NCBI GenBank assembly: GCA_027489335.1
Contig: JAIXZX010000005.1
Location: forward strand, 275,125-339,124
Source of the DNA: Caulobacteraceae bacterium
Lineage (GTDB): Bacteria; Pseudomonadota; Alphaproteobacteria; Caulobacterales; Caulobacteraceae
Length of the DNA: 64,000 bases
Direction: 5' to 3'
A model generated the notes under the pieces. It saw nothing but the letters and a program-made list of their open reading frames with translations, was not told where the DNA came from and did not search any database. The position numbers were made by a program, and so were the translations under genes. Shown piece after piece: positions 33,634 to 42,997 of this stretch; position 1 is the first letter of the stretch, and every line of letters begins with the position of its first letter.

Positions 33634-34578
33634 CTAGGGGCCACCGTAATTTTTCAGGAGCAGGGATGCGTCGATCCCCATGTTATCGAGCATATCTGCG
33701 TACTCGTTGAGGTCCGGAATAAGTCTATCGGCAAAGGCCTGCTTGAGGTTCATTCTCGTGACTTTGGGAGCCTTTTTCCCGAGTGTCTCGGCCGCGAGAT
33801 TGCCGCGGTCCATCAACAGCGCAGCGAGGATTGCGGAGTAAAGGATCGTTGCGTCGGCGTAGTGCGAGATTGCGTCCAGCAATGTCGGGTACCGCGCGTC
33901 GATCACGCCGTCTTCCCGGCGCAGGCCGAAATAGAATTCGGCCCTATCATCGTCGGTTTGGCGCGTGCTCTGTTGTCTCTCGGCAATCAAATCGTTGCGT
34001 TGCTCGAGCGCTGAGAGAAGTGCACTGACGACGCCTGCTAGCGTCGCGCACATGGCGTAGGCAAGGTCGGCATCTACCCGAGTGTACACCGTCTCCTTCA
34101 GCGGCTGTATCGGAAGGTCCACCACTGGCAGGGTTTCGAGGTCGAACTGCAATGTTTGGAGTTCTTGCCCGGCGCGCAGTGCCGCTTCATGGCGCTTCTT
34201 GTCCGCGTCGTAACGCGCGACCATTCCCCTCAAGTGTTGGCGCTTGAGCGCCAAAGTCCAGTTCAGGACAAATAGGCTAAGGGCGATGGCGACGTTGGCG
34301 GCTCGCACCTCTTCAAGTGCCGCCTTACGGGCACCCTGCCTTTGGACAATCGACGCGCCGCCGTAGGCGCCCACACCTGCCCCGGCTAAACCGGCCACCA
34401 GCGCGGCGACGAACTCGGTATTGAGAAAGCCCCAAACGGCAGGTCCAAAGGCCTTCAGTTTGCTGTCGTTTTGAGAGACCCGGGCAACCGGCGCCTCAGG
34501 CGGCCGAGTCGTCGTGGTATCCGCCAACGCGACCGAAGGCGACGCCAGCGCGATGGCAATGATAACCCCTAACCGCAT
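33634..34578 (-). CDS. Hypothetical membrane protein of a lower-GC islet
   Basis: This 314-residue protein has a signal-like N-terminus (RLGVIIAIALASPSVALA), one glycine-rich membrane segment near residues 56-76 (EFVAALVAGLAGAGVGAYGGASIV), a helical Arg/Lys/Glu-rich part (residues 80-150), and a second weakly hydrophobic patch (YAMCATLAGVVSALLSALE). The rest is helical. No family can be named. Base composition is lower than in the flanking bdhA and SDR genes, as it is for the GNAT gene upstream of it on the same strand, so the pair may have arrived together. Confidence 0.6.
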   Translation of the reverse strand: MRLGVIIAIALASPSVALADTTTTRPPEAPVARVSQNDSKLKAFGPAVWGFLNTEFVAALVAGLAGAGVGAYGGASIVQRQGARKAALEEVRAANVAIALSLFVLNWTLALKRQHLRGMVARYDADKKRHEAALRAGQELQTLQFDLETLPVVDLPIQPLKETVYTRVDADLAYAMCATLAGVVSALLSALEQRNDLIAERQQSTRQTDDDRAEFYFGLRREDGVIDARYPTLLDAISHYADATILYSAILAALLMDRGNLAAETLGKKAPKVTRMNLKQAFADRLIPDLNEYADMLDNMGIDASLLLKNYGGP

Positions 34579-34598
34579 ATGCCACCCCCAAATCTCGT

Positions 34599-35393
34599 TC
34601 AGCCCCAGCCTGGCCCTTCAGCAGGGAGGATCCGGTCGATATAGTGATTGCCGGCTAAATCTCGGGAGGCGCCGTGTCGACTCCCGTACTTCGAGCGCCC
34701 GAAGTAAACTTCCTCACCGCCCACGGTGATTCGGATGTGATTTTCTGTGTTGTTGCGCAGTAGCGGCGAATAACCGTGTACTCGCTCCGGTAGTTGAATG
34801 GCTCCGTCGGCCAGGCGCTCACCGTCACCTTCGAATCTTACGAAAGGATTTGCTCCGTGACTCACTGTCTCCTCATCATAGAATTCGACTTCTACTGAAA
34901 CGCGAGGGCCGTCGCTGAGCGAGAATGTCCGAGCGATCGGAGAATAGGCGTGGAGGCCGTTTCTAAAATGGATGGCATCGTCGAGTAGAATGAAGCCCTG
35001 TCTCAACCAAAAGGGCTCGGCCGTCGGAGGGGCGATTTCGATCTCAAGGATGCTGTAGCCTTCGTCATAGGCCCGTTTCAGCATGAAGTCGGACAGCAAC
35101 ACGCCCAATCCGCGGCCGCGATGATCTGGGTGGATTTCCGCGAAATCGGCGCCGTACAGGAAACCGAGGGGTTTCCCGTCGACCATCAGCACGTCCAGGG
35201 GCAATAGTCCTTCGCGCCAGCCCCTCTTTATGCTGTCCCAGTTGCATCGAAACCCGCGAACGGGCTTCGGACTGTCGAAGCGAGCAATCAACCAAGCCGC
35301 TTCTGCAGCCTGATATGCCGCCTCTTCGGCATCGAGCCAGAGTTCTATCTCAGCGACAAGGGCATCGGTTGCGGGAACGATGGCGCGGTTCAT
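34599..35393 (-). CDS. GNAT family N-acetyltransferase with a C-terminal extension
   Basis: The 264-residue protein has a GNAT core in residues 1-150, with the acetyl-CoA-binding motif HPDHRGRGLG at residues 88-97 and the late strand EPFWLRQGFILLDD. Residues 155-264 form a separate beta-rich domain (FSLSDGPRVSVEVEFYDEE, RITVGGEEVYFGRSKYG) that is not part of usual GNATs and was not recognised. The substrate is unknown. It is 20 bp upstream of the lower-GC membrane protein gene and likely shares its transcript. Confidence 0.8.
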   Translation of the reverse strand: MNRAIVPATDALVAEIELWLDAEEAAYQAAEAAWLIARFDSPKPVRGFRCNWDSIKRGWREGLLPLDVLMVDGKPLGFLYGADFAEIHPDHRGRGLGVLLSDFMLKRAYDEGYSILEIEIAPPTAEPFWLRQGFILLDDAIHFRNGLHAYSPIARTFSLSDGPRVSVEVEFYDEETVSHGANPFVRFEGDGERLADGAIQLPERVHGYSPLLRNNTENHIRITVGGEEVYFGRSKYGSRHGASRDLAGNHYIDRILPAEGPGWG

Positions 35394-35616
35394 GGCCAGA
35401 GCTTATCGAATGCTGACAGGGAGAACAGTACACTGACCTCCGATGCTAGCTAAGCAAATAGGCGTTTGTTCGGGCGTCCGGAAGGAGCCCACCCCCGACG
35501 CCCCGCCGCCCCGACGCCCCACGCCCCGGCGCACCATCCCCGCCCTCGCCCTTGACCTGCCGCCTTCGCCCGCCTCTCTTCTCGCCCAACAAGCGTTTGA
35601 AAATGAGGAGGACGCC

Positions 35617-36396
35617 GTGGCCTACAAACCCTTCGACCTGACTGGAAAGGTGGCCCTGGTCACCGGCGGCAATGGCGGGATCGGCTTTGGCATGGTCGAG
35701 GCCATGGCCCAGGCCGGGGCCGACATCGTCATCTGGGGCTCCAATCCCGACAAGAACCGGGCGGCGGAAGAGAGGCTGAAGCCCACCGGGGTGCGGGTGC
35801 TGACCCAGGTGGTCAATGTGGCCGACGAGACCGCAGTGGCTGAAGGCATGGAAGCCGCCGTCGCCAAGATGGGCGCGGTCCATACGGTGGTGGCCAATGC
35901 CGGCATCGGCGGCGGGGCCAGGTCGTTCTCGGAGTTTCCCACCGAGACCTATCGCAAGGTGCTGTCGGTCAATCTGGACGGGGTCTTCTTCACCTTCCGC
36001 GAGGCCTGCAAGCACATGGTCGCCCGGGGCGGCGACGGGCAGGGGGGCTCGCTGGTGGCCATCTCGTCCCTGTCGGCCCTGGACGGGGCGGCGCGCAACC
36101 AGGCCTATGCGGCCACCAAGGGCGCCCTGATCCCCATGGTCCGGGCCATCGCCGTGGAGCATGCGCGCTACGGCGTGCGGGCCAATGTGATCCTGCCCGG
36201 CTGGGTCGCCACCGACATGACGGCCGCGGCGCAGGACAATGACAAGTTCAACGAGAACGTCATCAAGCGGGTGCCCATGCGCCGCTGGGGCGAGCCTTCG
36301 GACTTCGGCGGCATGGCGGTGTACCTCGCCTCGGACGCCTCGCGTTTCCACACCGGCGACTCCTTCCTGATCGACGGCGGCTACGGCGTCTTCTGA
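35617..36396 (+). CDS. Short-chain dehydrogenase/reductase
   Basis: From the GTG at 35617, placed behind the ribosome binding site GAGGAGG, the protein is 259 residues; upstream in-frame codons encode low-complexity proline-rich sequence and are not part of the family. It has TGGNGGIGFGM for cofactor binding, VANAGIGGG, the catalytic Ser and the Tyr/Lys in NQAYAATKGALIPM. The closing motif FLIDGGYGVF is standard. It is an NAD(P)-dependent oxidoreductase of the classical SDR group; the substrate is unknown. Confidence 0.9.
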   Translation: MAYKPFDLTGKVALVTGGNGGIGFGMVEAMAQAGADIVIWGSNPDKNRAAEERLKPTGVRVLTQVVNVADETAVAEGMEAAVAKMGAVHTVVANAGIGGGARSFSEFPTETYRKVLSVNLDGVFFTFREACKHMVARGGDGQGGSLVAISSLSALDGAARNQAYAATKGALIPMVRAIAVEHARYGVRANVILPGWVATDMTAAAQDNDKFNENVIKRVPMRRWGEPSDFGGMAVYLASDASRFHTGDSFLIDGGYGVF

Positions 36397-36475
36397 CTGA
36401 CGCAGGGTCAGTGTTTGCGGGCGCGGCGGGCGGCGCCATGGTGGGGGCAATCAGAACACCACGGGAGACGACGCC

Positions 36476-37453
36476 ATGACCCTGCACACGCCGCTTTGCG
36501 ACCTCTTGGAGGTCCAGCACCCGATCATGCAGGCCGGCATGGGCGGGGTGGCCTATGCCGAGCTGGTGGCCGCGGTCTGCGAGGCCGGCGGCTATGGGGT
36601 GCTGGGCATGGCCGGCCGCTCGCCGGACTTCATCCGCGAGGAGATGCGCAAGGTCCGCAAGCTGACCGACAAGCCGTTCGGCGTCGACCTGCTGGCCGCC
36701 TCGCCCGAGAGCCTGACGGCCTCGGTGGAGATCATCATCGCCGAGGGCGCCTCGTCCTTCATCGCAGGCCTGGGCGTGCCCATGCCGATCATGGAGAAGC
36801 TGAAGGCCGCGGGCCTCAAGGTCATGGTGGTCTGTGGGGCGGTGAAGCATGCGGTCAAGGCCGAGCAGGCCGGCTGCGACGCGGTCATCTGCCAGGGCGG
36901 GGAGGGTGGCGGCCATACGGGCCTCGTCGGCACCCTGCCGCTGGTCTCGCAAGCCGTCGAGGCCGTGACGATTCCGGTGGTGGCCGCCGGCGGTATTTCC
37001 GATGGCCGCGGCCTAGCGGCGGCGCTTGCGCTAGGCGCGCAAGGGGTCTGGATCGGCACCCGGTTCATCGCCTCGACCGAGGCCCATGCGGGCCAGGCCT
37101 ATCGCGAGGCCGTCGTGGCCGCTCAGGATGTCGATACGGTCCGCACCCGCTGCTATTCGGGCAAGCCCATGCGGGTGATGAACAACCCCTATGTGGCCGA
37201 CTGGGAGAGCCGGCCCCAGGAGATCCAGCCCTTCCCCCTCCAGGCCATGCGCTCCACCCAGACCGGGGTCATGGGGGGCATCGGCGGCCAGATCGAGGGG
37301 CTGGACCCCGACCGCTCCTGCTTCGCCATGGGCCAGTCGGCCGGCGGCGTCCACGACATCAAGCCGGCCGCCCAGATCGTCGCTGAAATGGTCGCCGAGG
37401 CCGAGGCCGCCATCGACCGCATGGCACGCCTGCGGGGTCTGGTCCCGGCTTGA
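36476..37453 (+). CDS. Nitronate monooxygenase family FMN enzyme
   Basis: The 325-residue TIM-barrel flavoprotein has IMQAGMGGVAYAELVAAVCEAGG near the N-terminus, ICQGGEGGGHTG with the active-site His, VAAGGISDGRGLAAALALGAQGVWIGTRF for FMN phosphate binding, and a typical C-terminus. Members oxidise nitronates such as propionate-3-nitronate, or act as FabK-like reductases. The His and overall order favour nitronate monooxygenase. It lies 79 bp downstream of the SDR gene on the same strand. Confidence 0.88.
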   Translation: MTLHTPLCDLLEVQHPIMQAGMGGVAYAELVAAVCEAGGYGVLGMAGRSPDFIREEMRKVRKLTDKPFGVDLLAASPESLTASVEIIIAEGASSFIAGLGVPMPIMEKLKAAGLKVMVVCGAVKHAVKAEQAGCDAVICQGGEGGGHTGLVGTLPLVSQAVEAVTIPVVAAGGISDGRGLAAALALGAQGVWIGTRFIASTEAHAGQAYREAVVAAQDVDTVRTRCYSGKPMRVMNNPYVADWESRPQEIQPFPLQAMRSTQTGVMGGIGGQIEGLDPDRSCFAMGQSAGGVHDIKPAAQIVAEMVAEAEAAIDRMARLRGLVPA

Positions 37454-37465
37454 CGCGGCCTGGCG

Positions 37466-37960
37466 TCAGGGGGCGCCGAGGAAACCCTCAGGGTCATTGG
37501 CCAGGCCCGCAAAGGCGCCCAGGCAGCGCTGCCAGACGGCGACCTGATCGCGCAGGTCGCCCTCGGTCTGGCTGTCGGCCAGCAGCAGGCCATAGCGGAT
37601 ATCGGCCTGTTCGCCCCGCATCACGGCGCGGCACAGGATGTCGCGGCTGTTGAAGGTGTTGAGATGGTCCAGGGTCAGGGTGCGCTTGGCGACGCTGGCC
37701 GAAAAGCCCAGGGCGCGGCAGGCGCGGCCGGCCTCGTCGCAGCCGATGAATTCGGCGCCGAAGATGCCGCCTGGGGTCACCACATTGAGCCGGACCTGAC
37801 CGCCTTCGCGGCCCTCCATCTCGCCCCGGGCGTCCATGCCGGCCAGCACGGCGATCAGGGTGCTGGGGTCACGCGTCGGCGCTTGCGCCTGCGCCGCGCC
37901 GGCGGCCAGGGCCATCGTCAGGCCGATGGCCAGGGTCTTTGCAAAGTGATGTCGAGCCAT
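37466..37960 (-). CDS. Exported YbjN-like hypothetical protein
   Basis: This 164-residue protein has a signal peptide (FAKTLAIGLTMALAAGAAQAQA). The mature part, with FIGCDEAGRACRALGFSAS followed by LTLDHLNTFNSRDILCRAVM, resembles the periplasmic YbjN-domain proteins frequent in Caulobacterales, in which LxxLNxWN and a following basic strand are conserved. Three or four cysteines may pair. The function is unknown. It is convergent with the nitronate monooxygenase gene (12 bp apart). Confidence 0.7.
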   Translation of the reverse strand: MARHHFAKTLAIGLTMALAAGAAQAQAPTRDPSTLIAVLAGMDARGEMEGREGGQVRLNVVTPGGIFGAEFIGCDEAGRACRALGFSASVAKRTLTLDHLNTFNSRDILCRAVMRGEQADIRYGLLLADSQTEGDLRDQVAVWQRCLGAFAGLANDPEGFLGAP

Positions 37961-38070
37961 GTTCTCGTCCCCCGAACGTGTCTTCTGATCCGCTAACAGA
38001 TGTCCCAGACTTGCGCGAGCTTTCGCCCCTCAGGCGCGCGCCCGTGACAAGCTCGGCTTCAGCCCCTTAG

Positions 38071-38532
38071 ATGGCCGCCATGCGTTCCGCCGCCCTGATC
38101 CTTGCCCTGATGCTCTCGGCCCTGGCCCTGCCGGCCCAGGCGCAGGAGCGCACGCCGGCCCAGCGGCAGACCCTGGCCGACATCGCCTATGTGCTGGGCG
38201 AGAGCCACGCCCTGCGGCAGACCTGCGAAGGCGCCTATGACCAGTATTGGCGCGACCGCATGATGGGGGTGACCGACACCGAGGCGCCGGACGCGGCCCT
38301 GGATCGCCGGCTGAAGGAGGCCTTCAATTCCGGTTTCGCCAGCCGCCGGGCGGAGTTTCCCGAGTGCAGCCGCGCCAGCCGCATCGCCGAGGCCGCCGCC
38401 GCCCGCCGGGGTCAGGCGCTGGCTTCCAGCCTCGCCTCGGTCCGCCACCGGGTCGACCCGCGGGAGGCCGAGGCCCGCCGCAAGGCGGCGGAGATGGAGG
38501 CGATGGAGGAGGATCTGTCCCTCCGTCCCTGA
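38071..38532 (+). CDS. TIGR02301 family exported protein
   Basis: The 153-residue precursor has a signal peptide (residues 1-25, ending PAQAQE) followed by a helical domain: RQTLADIAYVLGESHALRQTC, YDQYWRDRMM, FNSGFASRRAEFPECSRASRIAEAAAA. This matches TIGR02301, a small periplasmic family restricted mostly to alphaproteobacteria. Two conserved cysteines are present. The role is unknown. An ATG three codons into the frame (38080) could also be the start. Confidence 0.85.
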   Translation: MAAMRSAALILALMLSALALPAQAQERTPAQRQTLADIAYVLGESHALRQTCEGAYDQYWRDRMMGVTDTEAPDAALDRRLKEAFNSGFASRRAEFPECSRASRIAEAAAARRGQALASSLASVRHRVDPREAEARRKAAEMEAMEEDLSLRP

Positions 38533-38562
38533 GACGCCGCTTCGCCCCTGGCGCGACCCACC

Positions 38563-38761
38563 TTGACAGGTGAGGTCCAGCTCCCAATTTGGGCGCTGCG
38601 GGCCGGGCCCCTCTGACAGTCATGGTGACTGTGATGTCGGACCGCATCGAGGGTGCTCGATGACTGGGCTCGGACCGATTTCGCCGCATCATGCGTTGGA
38701 TCGCCTTGTTCGCCGCTCAGCCAGCGCGGGCGCCAAATGCGCAATGGGGCCGTGCGGCCCC
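38563..38761 (+). promoter_or_regulatory. Leader of the Ca/Na exchanger gene with a dyad and a GC hairpin
   Basis: The 249 bp before the exchanger gene contain a consensus -35 hexamer TTGACA (38563-38568, with no good -10 at standard spacing), a perfect dyad ACAGTCA-TGG-TGACTGT (38616-38632) and a GGGGCCG-TG-CGGCCCC hairpin (38746-38761) whose 3' edge is 20 bases before the ATG. The dyad could be an operator. No known riboswitch consensus was recognised. Confidence 0.4.
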
Positions 38762-38781
38762 CATGGAGACATCCGATCCCG

Positions 38782-39729
38782 ATGATTATCGCCCTGCTCA
38801 TTCTTGGCGGATTGGTCCTGCTCGCCGTGGGCGGCGAGTCCCTGGTCAGGGGCGCCGTCGGCGTCGCCCGCACCCTTGGGGTCTCACCCCTGCTGACCGG
38901 CCTGGTGATTGTGGGGTTTGGCACCTCGACCCCTGAACTGGTGACCAGTCTGATGGCCGCCCTGCAGCATTCCCCCGGCATCGCCGTGGGCAATGTGGTT
39001 GGCTCCAACATCGCCAATATCCTGCTGATCCTGGGCGTGACCGCGGTCATTTCGCCGATCATGATCCGGCCATCGGCCATCCGTCGCGACATGATCGTGC
39101 TGGCCCTGTCGTCGGCCGCGGCCCTGCTGGCCGTGCTCGCCGGCTTCATCGACCGCTGGTTCGGCGGCCTGCTGGTGGCCTCGCTGATCGCCTACGTCGC
39201 CTACGCCTATGTCCGCGAGCGCGGCCGGATGGAGGCGGAGGACGCGGCCTCCGAGGTTGAGCGGCCCAAGGCCGATCTCGCGACCGTGGGCAAGTTCCTG
39301 GCCATGTCGGTGGGCGGCATCGCCCTCACGGTCCTGGGGGCCCGCCTGCTGGTCTCCGGCGCCATCGATCTGGCCGAGGGCTTCGGCGTTTCTCAGACCA
39401 TCATCGGCCTGACCATTGTCGCCGTCGGCACCTCGCTGCCGGAAATGGTGGCCTGCGTCATCGCCGCCCTGCGCCGCCATTCCGACGTGGCGGTGGGCAA
39501 TGTGATCGGCTCCAACATCTACAACGTGCTGGGCGTGCTGGGCGTCACGGCCATGGTCTATCCGATCCGCATTCCGCCGGAGATCGCCAGCCTGGACATC
39601 TGGGTCCTGCTGGGCGCCACCGGCCTGCTGGCGGTGTTCCTGCGCACGGGCGGCGGGCTGCAGCGGCTGGAGGGTGTGGCCTTCCTGATCGCCTACATCG
39701 CCTATGTGGGCGTGCTGGCCCTGACCTGA
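38782..39729 (+). CDS. Calcium/sodium antiporter (CaCA family)
   Basis: The 315-residue protein has about ten membrane helices in two homologous halves. Each half carries the ion-binding alpha repeat: GFGTSTPELVTSL with VGNVVGSNIANILLILG in the first, and AVGTSLPEMVACVIAA with VGNVIGSNIYNVLGVLG in the second. This is the YrbG-type exchanger, which moves calcium out in exchange for sodium or protons at the inner membrane. The ATG at 38782 gives a standard N-terminus; upstream in-frame codons encode leader sequence. Confidence 0.94.
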   Translation: MIIALLILGGLVLLAVGGESLVRGAVGVARTLGVSPLLTGLVIVGFGTSTPELVTSLMAALQHSPGIAVGNVVGSNIANILLILGVTAVISPIMIRPSAIRRDMIVLALSSAAALLAVLAGFIDRWFGGLLVASLIAYVAYAYVRERGRMEAEDAASEVERPKADLATVGKFLAMSVGGIALTVLGARLLVSGAIDLAEGFGVSQTIIGLTIVAVGTSLPEMVACVIAALRRHSDVAVGNVIGSNIYNVLGVLGVTAMVYPIRIPPEIASLDIWVLLGATGLLAVFLRTGGGLQRLEGVAFLIAYIAYVGVLALT

Positions 39730-39746
39730 CTTCAGGACCGGCCTGA

Positions 39747-40196
39747 TCAGACCCTGGCGGCCTGGGCCTCGCGCAGGCCCTTGCCCGCCAGGGCGTCGGC
39801 CCGCTCGTTGAGCACATGGCCGGCATGGCCCTTGACCCATCGCCAGTCCACCTGATGGCGCAGGCGCGCCTCGTCCAGGCGCATCCAGAGGTCAGCGTTC
39901 TTCACCGGCGCCTTGGCGGCGGTCTTCCAGCCGCGGGCCTTCCAGCCGGGCAGCCACTCGGTGATGCCCTTCATCACGTACTGGCTGTCAGTGTGCAGCT
40001 CCACATGGCAGGGACGGTTCAGCGTCTCCAGGGCCTGGATGGCGGCCATCATCTCCATGCGGTTGTTGGTGGTGGCCGGCTCGCCGCCGCAGATCTCCTT
40101 TTCCTTGTCGCCAAAGATCAGGATGGCGCCCCAGCCGCCCGGGCCGGGATTGCCGCTGCAGGCGCCGTCGGTGAACACCGTGACCTTTGGCGTCAC
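39747..40196 (-). CDS. rnhA: Ribonuclease HI
   Basis: This 149-residue enzyme cuts the RNA strand of RNA-DNA hybrids. All catalytic residues are in place: Asp10 ([11 protein letters not shown]), Glu48 (NNRMEMMA), Asp70 (HTDSQYV), His124 (VKGHAGH) and Asp134 (ERADALA). Its start overlaps the end of thrB by 4 bp, and it is the last gene of the ispH-thrB-rnhA order found in many alphaproteobacteria. Confidence 0.97.
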   Translation of the reverse strand: MTPKVTVFTDGACSGNPGPGGWGAILIFGDKEKEICGGEPATTNNRMEMMAAIQALETLNRPCHVELHTDSQYVMKGITEWLPGWKARGWKTAAKAPVKNADLWMRLDEARLRHQVDWRWVKGHAGHVLNERADALAGKGLREAQAARV

Positions 40197-41158
40197 GATC
40201 CCTCTCCGAACAGGACGAGGTCTGTGGCGCTGCGGTGGACGGCCAGCTTGCGTTCGTATTCCAGCGGATCCTTGGGCCGCACCAGGGCGCCGGCCGGCGT
40301 CGCCCCCCAGTCGTTCAGCCGGGTGAGGAAGAAACGCATGGCCGCCCCGTGCGCCAGGATCGGCAGGGCGGCCCGCTCGGCGGCGCTCAGAGGCCGGTGG
40401 GTCTCATAGCCCGCCACCAGGGCGCGGGCGTTGGTGATGTTGAAACTGCCGTCCGCCTCGAAGCACCAGGCGTTCAGGGCGACGGCGATGTCGTAGGCCA
40501 GCACGTCCACGCAGGCGAAGTAGAAGTCGATGGTCGCGGCGAACCGGTCGCCCTGGAAGAAGACGTTGTCGGGGAAGTAGTCCTCATGGATGACGCCGCG
40601 CGGCAGGTCCTGCGGCCAGGCTTGGGCCAGCTTTTCGAGGTCGGCGGAGATGGTGGCGGCCAGGCCCGGCTTGAGCCCCTCGGCGGCGGGCTTGAGGCGC
40701 TCAAACATGGGCGCCCAGGCCGGTTGTCCCAGACTGTTCTCCCGCGTCATGGGAAAGTCCCGTGCGGCCAGGTGCAGCCGCGCCAGGCCTTCGCCCGCCT
40801 CGCGGCAGTGGATGGCCGAGGGCCTTCGCACGGACAGTCCGGGCAGGAAGGAGACGATGGCCGCGGGCTTGCCCCGGATCTCCTGGATCAGCTCGCCGTC
40901 CCGGCCGGGCATGGGCGTGGCGCACGGGTAGTCGTGGTCAGCCAGCCAGCGCATGAGGCCGAGGAAGAAGGGCAGATCCTCGCGCTTCACCCGGCGCTCA
41001 TAGATGGTCAGGATGAACCGGGCCCGATCAGTCTCCAGCAGGAAGTTGGAGTTCTCCACCCCCTCGGCGATGCCCTTGAAGGTCTGGGCCTGGCCCAGGT
41101 CGTAGCAGGCGAGCAGCTGCGCGAGCTCTTCATCGGAGATGTCGGTATAGACGGCCAT
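40193..41158 (-). CDS. thrB: Homoserine kinase (ThrB, choline-kinase-fold type)
   Basis: The 321-residue protein is the aminoglycoside-phosphotransferase-like homoserine kinase used by alphaproteobacteria and pseudomonads. It phosphorylates L-homoserine in threonine synthesis. The opening [20 protein letters not shown] and [11 protein letters not shown] are characteristic, the catalytic loop is [11 protein letters not shown] and the metal-binding Asp is in [16 protein letters not shown]. It sits between ispH and rnhA. Confidence 0.95.
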   Translation of the reverse strand: MAVYTDISDEELAQLLACYDLGQAQTFKGIAEGVENSNFLLETDRARFILTIYERRVKREDLPFFLGLMRWLADHDYPCATPMPGRDGELIQEIRGKPAAIVSFLPGLSVRRPSAIHCREAGEGLARLHLAARDFPMTRENSLGQPAWAPMFERLKPAAEGLKPGLAATISADLEKLAQAWPQDLPRGVIHEDYFPDNVFFQGDRFAATIDFYFACVDVLAYDIAVALNAWCFEADGSFNITNARALVAGYETHRPLSAAERAALPILAHGAAMRFFLTRLNDWGATPAGALVRPKDPLEYERKLAVHRSATDLVLFGEGS

Positions 41159-41232
41159 GGGGCGGGCATGGGGGAGGCCGCTGGCGCGGTCAAGGCGGCG
41201 AACGGCGCGCCACCGATATTTTGGTCCGGAGA

Positions 41233-42198
41233 CTAGGCTGTCTCAGCTTCGCTGAGCACCCGGGGCAGCTTGAAGGTCACGGCCTCGCGGGCGGCTTCCT
41301 CCATTTCGATGGTCAGGTCGAAGCGTTCGGCCAGGCGGTCGATCACCCCCTGGACGAGGTCTTCGGGCGCCGAGGCCCCGGCGGTGACGCCGACCGTGCG
41401 GACGCCGTCGAGCCAGGCGAAGTTCAGGGCCTGGGCGTCGTCGATCAGGTGGGCCGGGCAGCCGGCCCGGGCGCCGACCTCGGCCAGGCGCACGGAATTG
41501 GACGAGTTGGCCGAGCCGATCACCAGCAGAAGGTCAGCCCGGGTCGAGACCGACTTCACCGCCTCCTGGCGGTTGGTGGTGGCGTAGCAGATGTCCTCCT
41601 TGTGGGGAGCCGCCATCTGGGGAAACCGGGCGCGCAGGGCGCCGACAATGTCGGCCGTATCATCCACCGACAGGGTCGTCTGGGTGGCGAAGGCGAGGTT
41701 CGCCGGGTCCTTGGGGGTGAAGGCCTGGGCGTCCTCCACGGTCTCGATCAGGGTCACCGCGCCGTCGGGCAGCTGGCCCATGGTGCCGATCACCTCGGGA
41801 TGGCCGGCATGGCCGATCAGCACGATCTCCTTGCCAGCCTCATGGTGGCGCTGGGCCTCCACATGGACCTTGGAGACGAGCGGGCAGGTGGCGTCCAGAT
41901 AGAGCATCTGCCGGCGGCCGGCCTCGGCCGGCACCGACTTGGGCACCCCGTGGGCGGAGAAGACGACGGGGCGGTCGTCGGGGCATTCGTCCAGCTCCTC
42001 GACGAAGATGGCCCCCATGGCCCGCAGCCGGTCGACCACATGGCGGTTGTGGACGATCTCGTGGCGGACATAGACCGGCGCCCCGAATTTCTCGATGGCC
42101 CGCTCGACGATCTGGATGGCCCTGTCGACGCCGGCGCAGAAGCCCCGGGGGGCGGCCAGCAGGACGGTGAGGGGCGGGCGTGCGGGGGCGATGCTCAT
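41233..42198 (-). CDS. ispH: 4-hydroxy-3-methylbut-2-enyl diphosphate reductase
   Basis: This 321-residue iron-sulfur enzyme makes IPP and DMAPP in the last step of the MEP isoprenoid pathway. The three cluster cysteines are visible in [23 protein letters not shown] and [13 protein letters not shown], and the proton-relay region EIVHNRHVV and SAHGVP are also present. The ATG at 42198 gives the usual N-terminus; the in-frame ATG at 42252 is less likely. It heads the ispH-thrB-rnhA group. Confidence 0.97.
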   Translation of the reverse strand: MSIAPARPPLTVLLAAPRGFCAGVDRAIQIVERAIEKFGAPVYVRHEIVHNRHVVDRLRAMGAIFVEELDECPDDRPVVFSAHGVPKSVPAEAGRRQMLYLDATCPLVSKVHVEAQRHHEAGKEIVLIGHAGHPEVIGTMGQLPDGAVTLIETVEDAQAFTPKDPANLAFATQTTLSVDDTADIVGALRARFPQMAAPHKEDICYATTNRQEAVKSVSTRADLLLVIGSANSSNSVRLAEVGARAGCPAHLIDDAQALNFAWLDGVRTVGVTAGASAPEDLVQGVIDRLAERFDLTIEMEEAAREAVTFKLPRVLSEAETA

Positions 42199-42316
42199 GG
42201 GGCGAAACCTAAGGGTTCTGGTCCCACGCCGCCAGCCGCGTTGCGGCCTCAATCGAGAACCATTAGTAGAGGCATCTCATGCGCGGTCCCACCGCGCCGA
42301 CAGAGTTGGACGTTTT

Positions 42317-42997
42317 ATGCGCCGTTCCCTGCTATCGGTCCTCGCCCTGGCGCTCGCCGTCACCTCGTTCCCCCTGGAGAGCGCGGCTCAGAACCGACGC
42401 CAGGAGGCCGATGGTCAGGAGCAGGCCTCGGACCGTCGCCGCCGCGAGTCTGAATGGGGTGATCGTCAGGCGCCGCTGCCGCAGCTGCGCAACGCCGGCC
42501 CGTGCCCCTTCGCCAAGGTGCTGTATGACGCCGGCCGCTATGTGGAGTTCGAGGGCGGGCGCGAGGCCTCGGCCGCCGTGGGCTATTCCGGTGAGATCCA
42601 GGGGATTTCCGCCGGCTGCTCCTATGAGGACGAGGAGCCGATCCAGGTCGCCATGGAGGTCCTGTTCGAGCTGGGCCGCGGGCCGGCCGCCCAAGGATCG
42701 CAGAAGACCTATCGCTACTGGGTGGCCGTGACCAAGCGTAACGACGCGGTCATCGCCAAGGAGTATTTCGACCTGCCGGTGACCTTCGCGCCTGGCGCCG
42801 ACCGCACCTATTCGCGTCAGATGATCGAGGGGATCGTCATTCCCCGCGCCCAGCTGACCACCAGCGGCGCCAATTTCGAGATCCTGGTCGGCTTTGACGT
42901 GACGCCGCAGATGGCCGAGTTCAACCGCGCCGGTAAGCGCTTCCGTATCGATGTCGTGACCGACGTCGCCGCTGGGACCGCCCAAGCCAGCCAATGA
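42317..42997 (+). CDS. Exported hypothetical protein upstream of argS
   Basis: This 226-residue precursor opens with [25 protein letters not shown], a signal peptide with an arginine pair. A charged linker ([21 protein letters not shown]) leads to a beta-rich domain with [49 protein letters not shown] and [23 protein letters not shown]. Comparable proteins are found next to argS in Caulobacterales, usually without assigned function. Its stop overlaps the argS start as ATGA, so expression is coupled. Confidence 0.8.
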   Translation: MRRSLLSVLALALAVTSFPLESAAQNRRQEADGQEQASDRRRRESEWGDRQAPLPQLRNAGPCPFAKVLYDAGRYVEFEGGREASAAVGYSGEIQGISAGCSYEDEEPIQVAMEVLFELGRGPAAQGSQKTYRYWVAVTKRNDAVIAKEYFDLPVTFAPGADRTYSRQMIEGIVIPRAQLTTSGANFEILVGFDVTPQMAEFNRAGKRFRIDVVTDVAAGTAQASQ

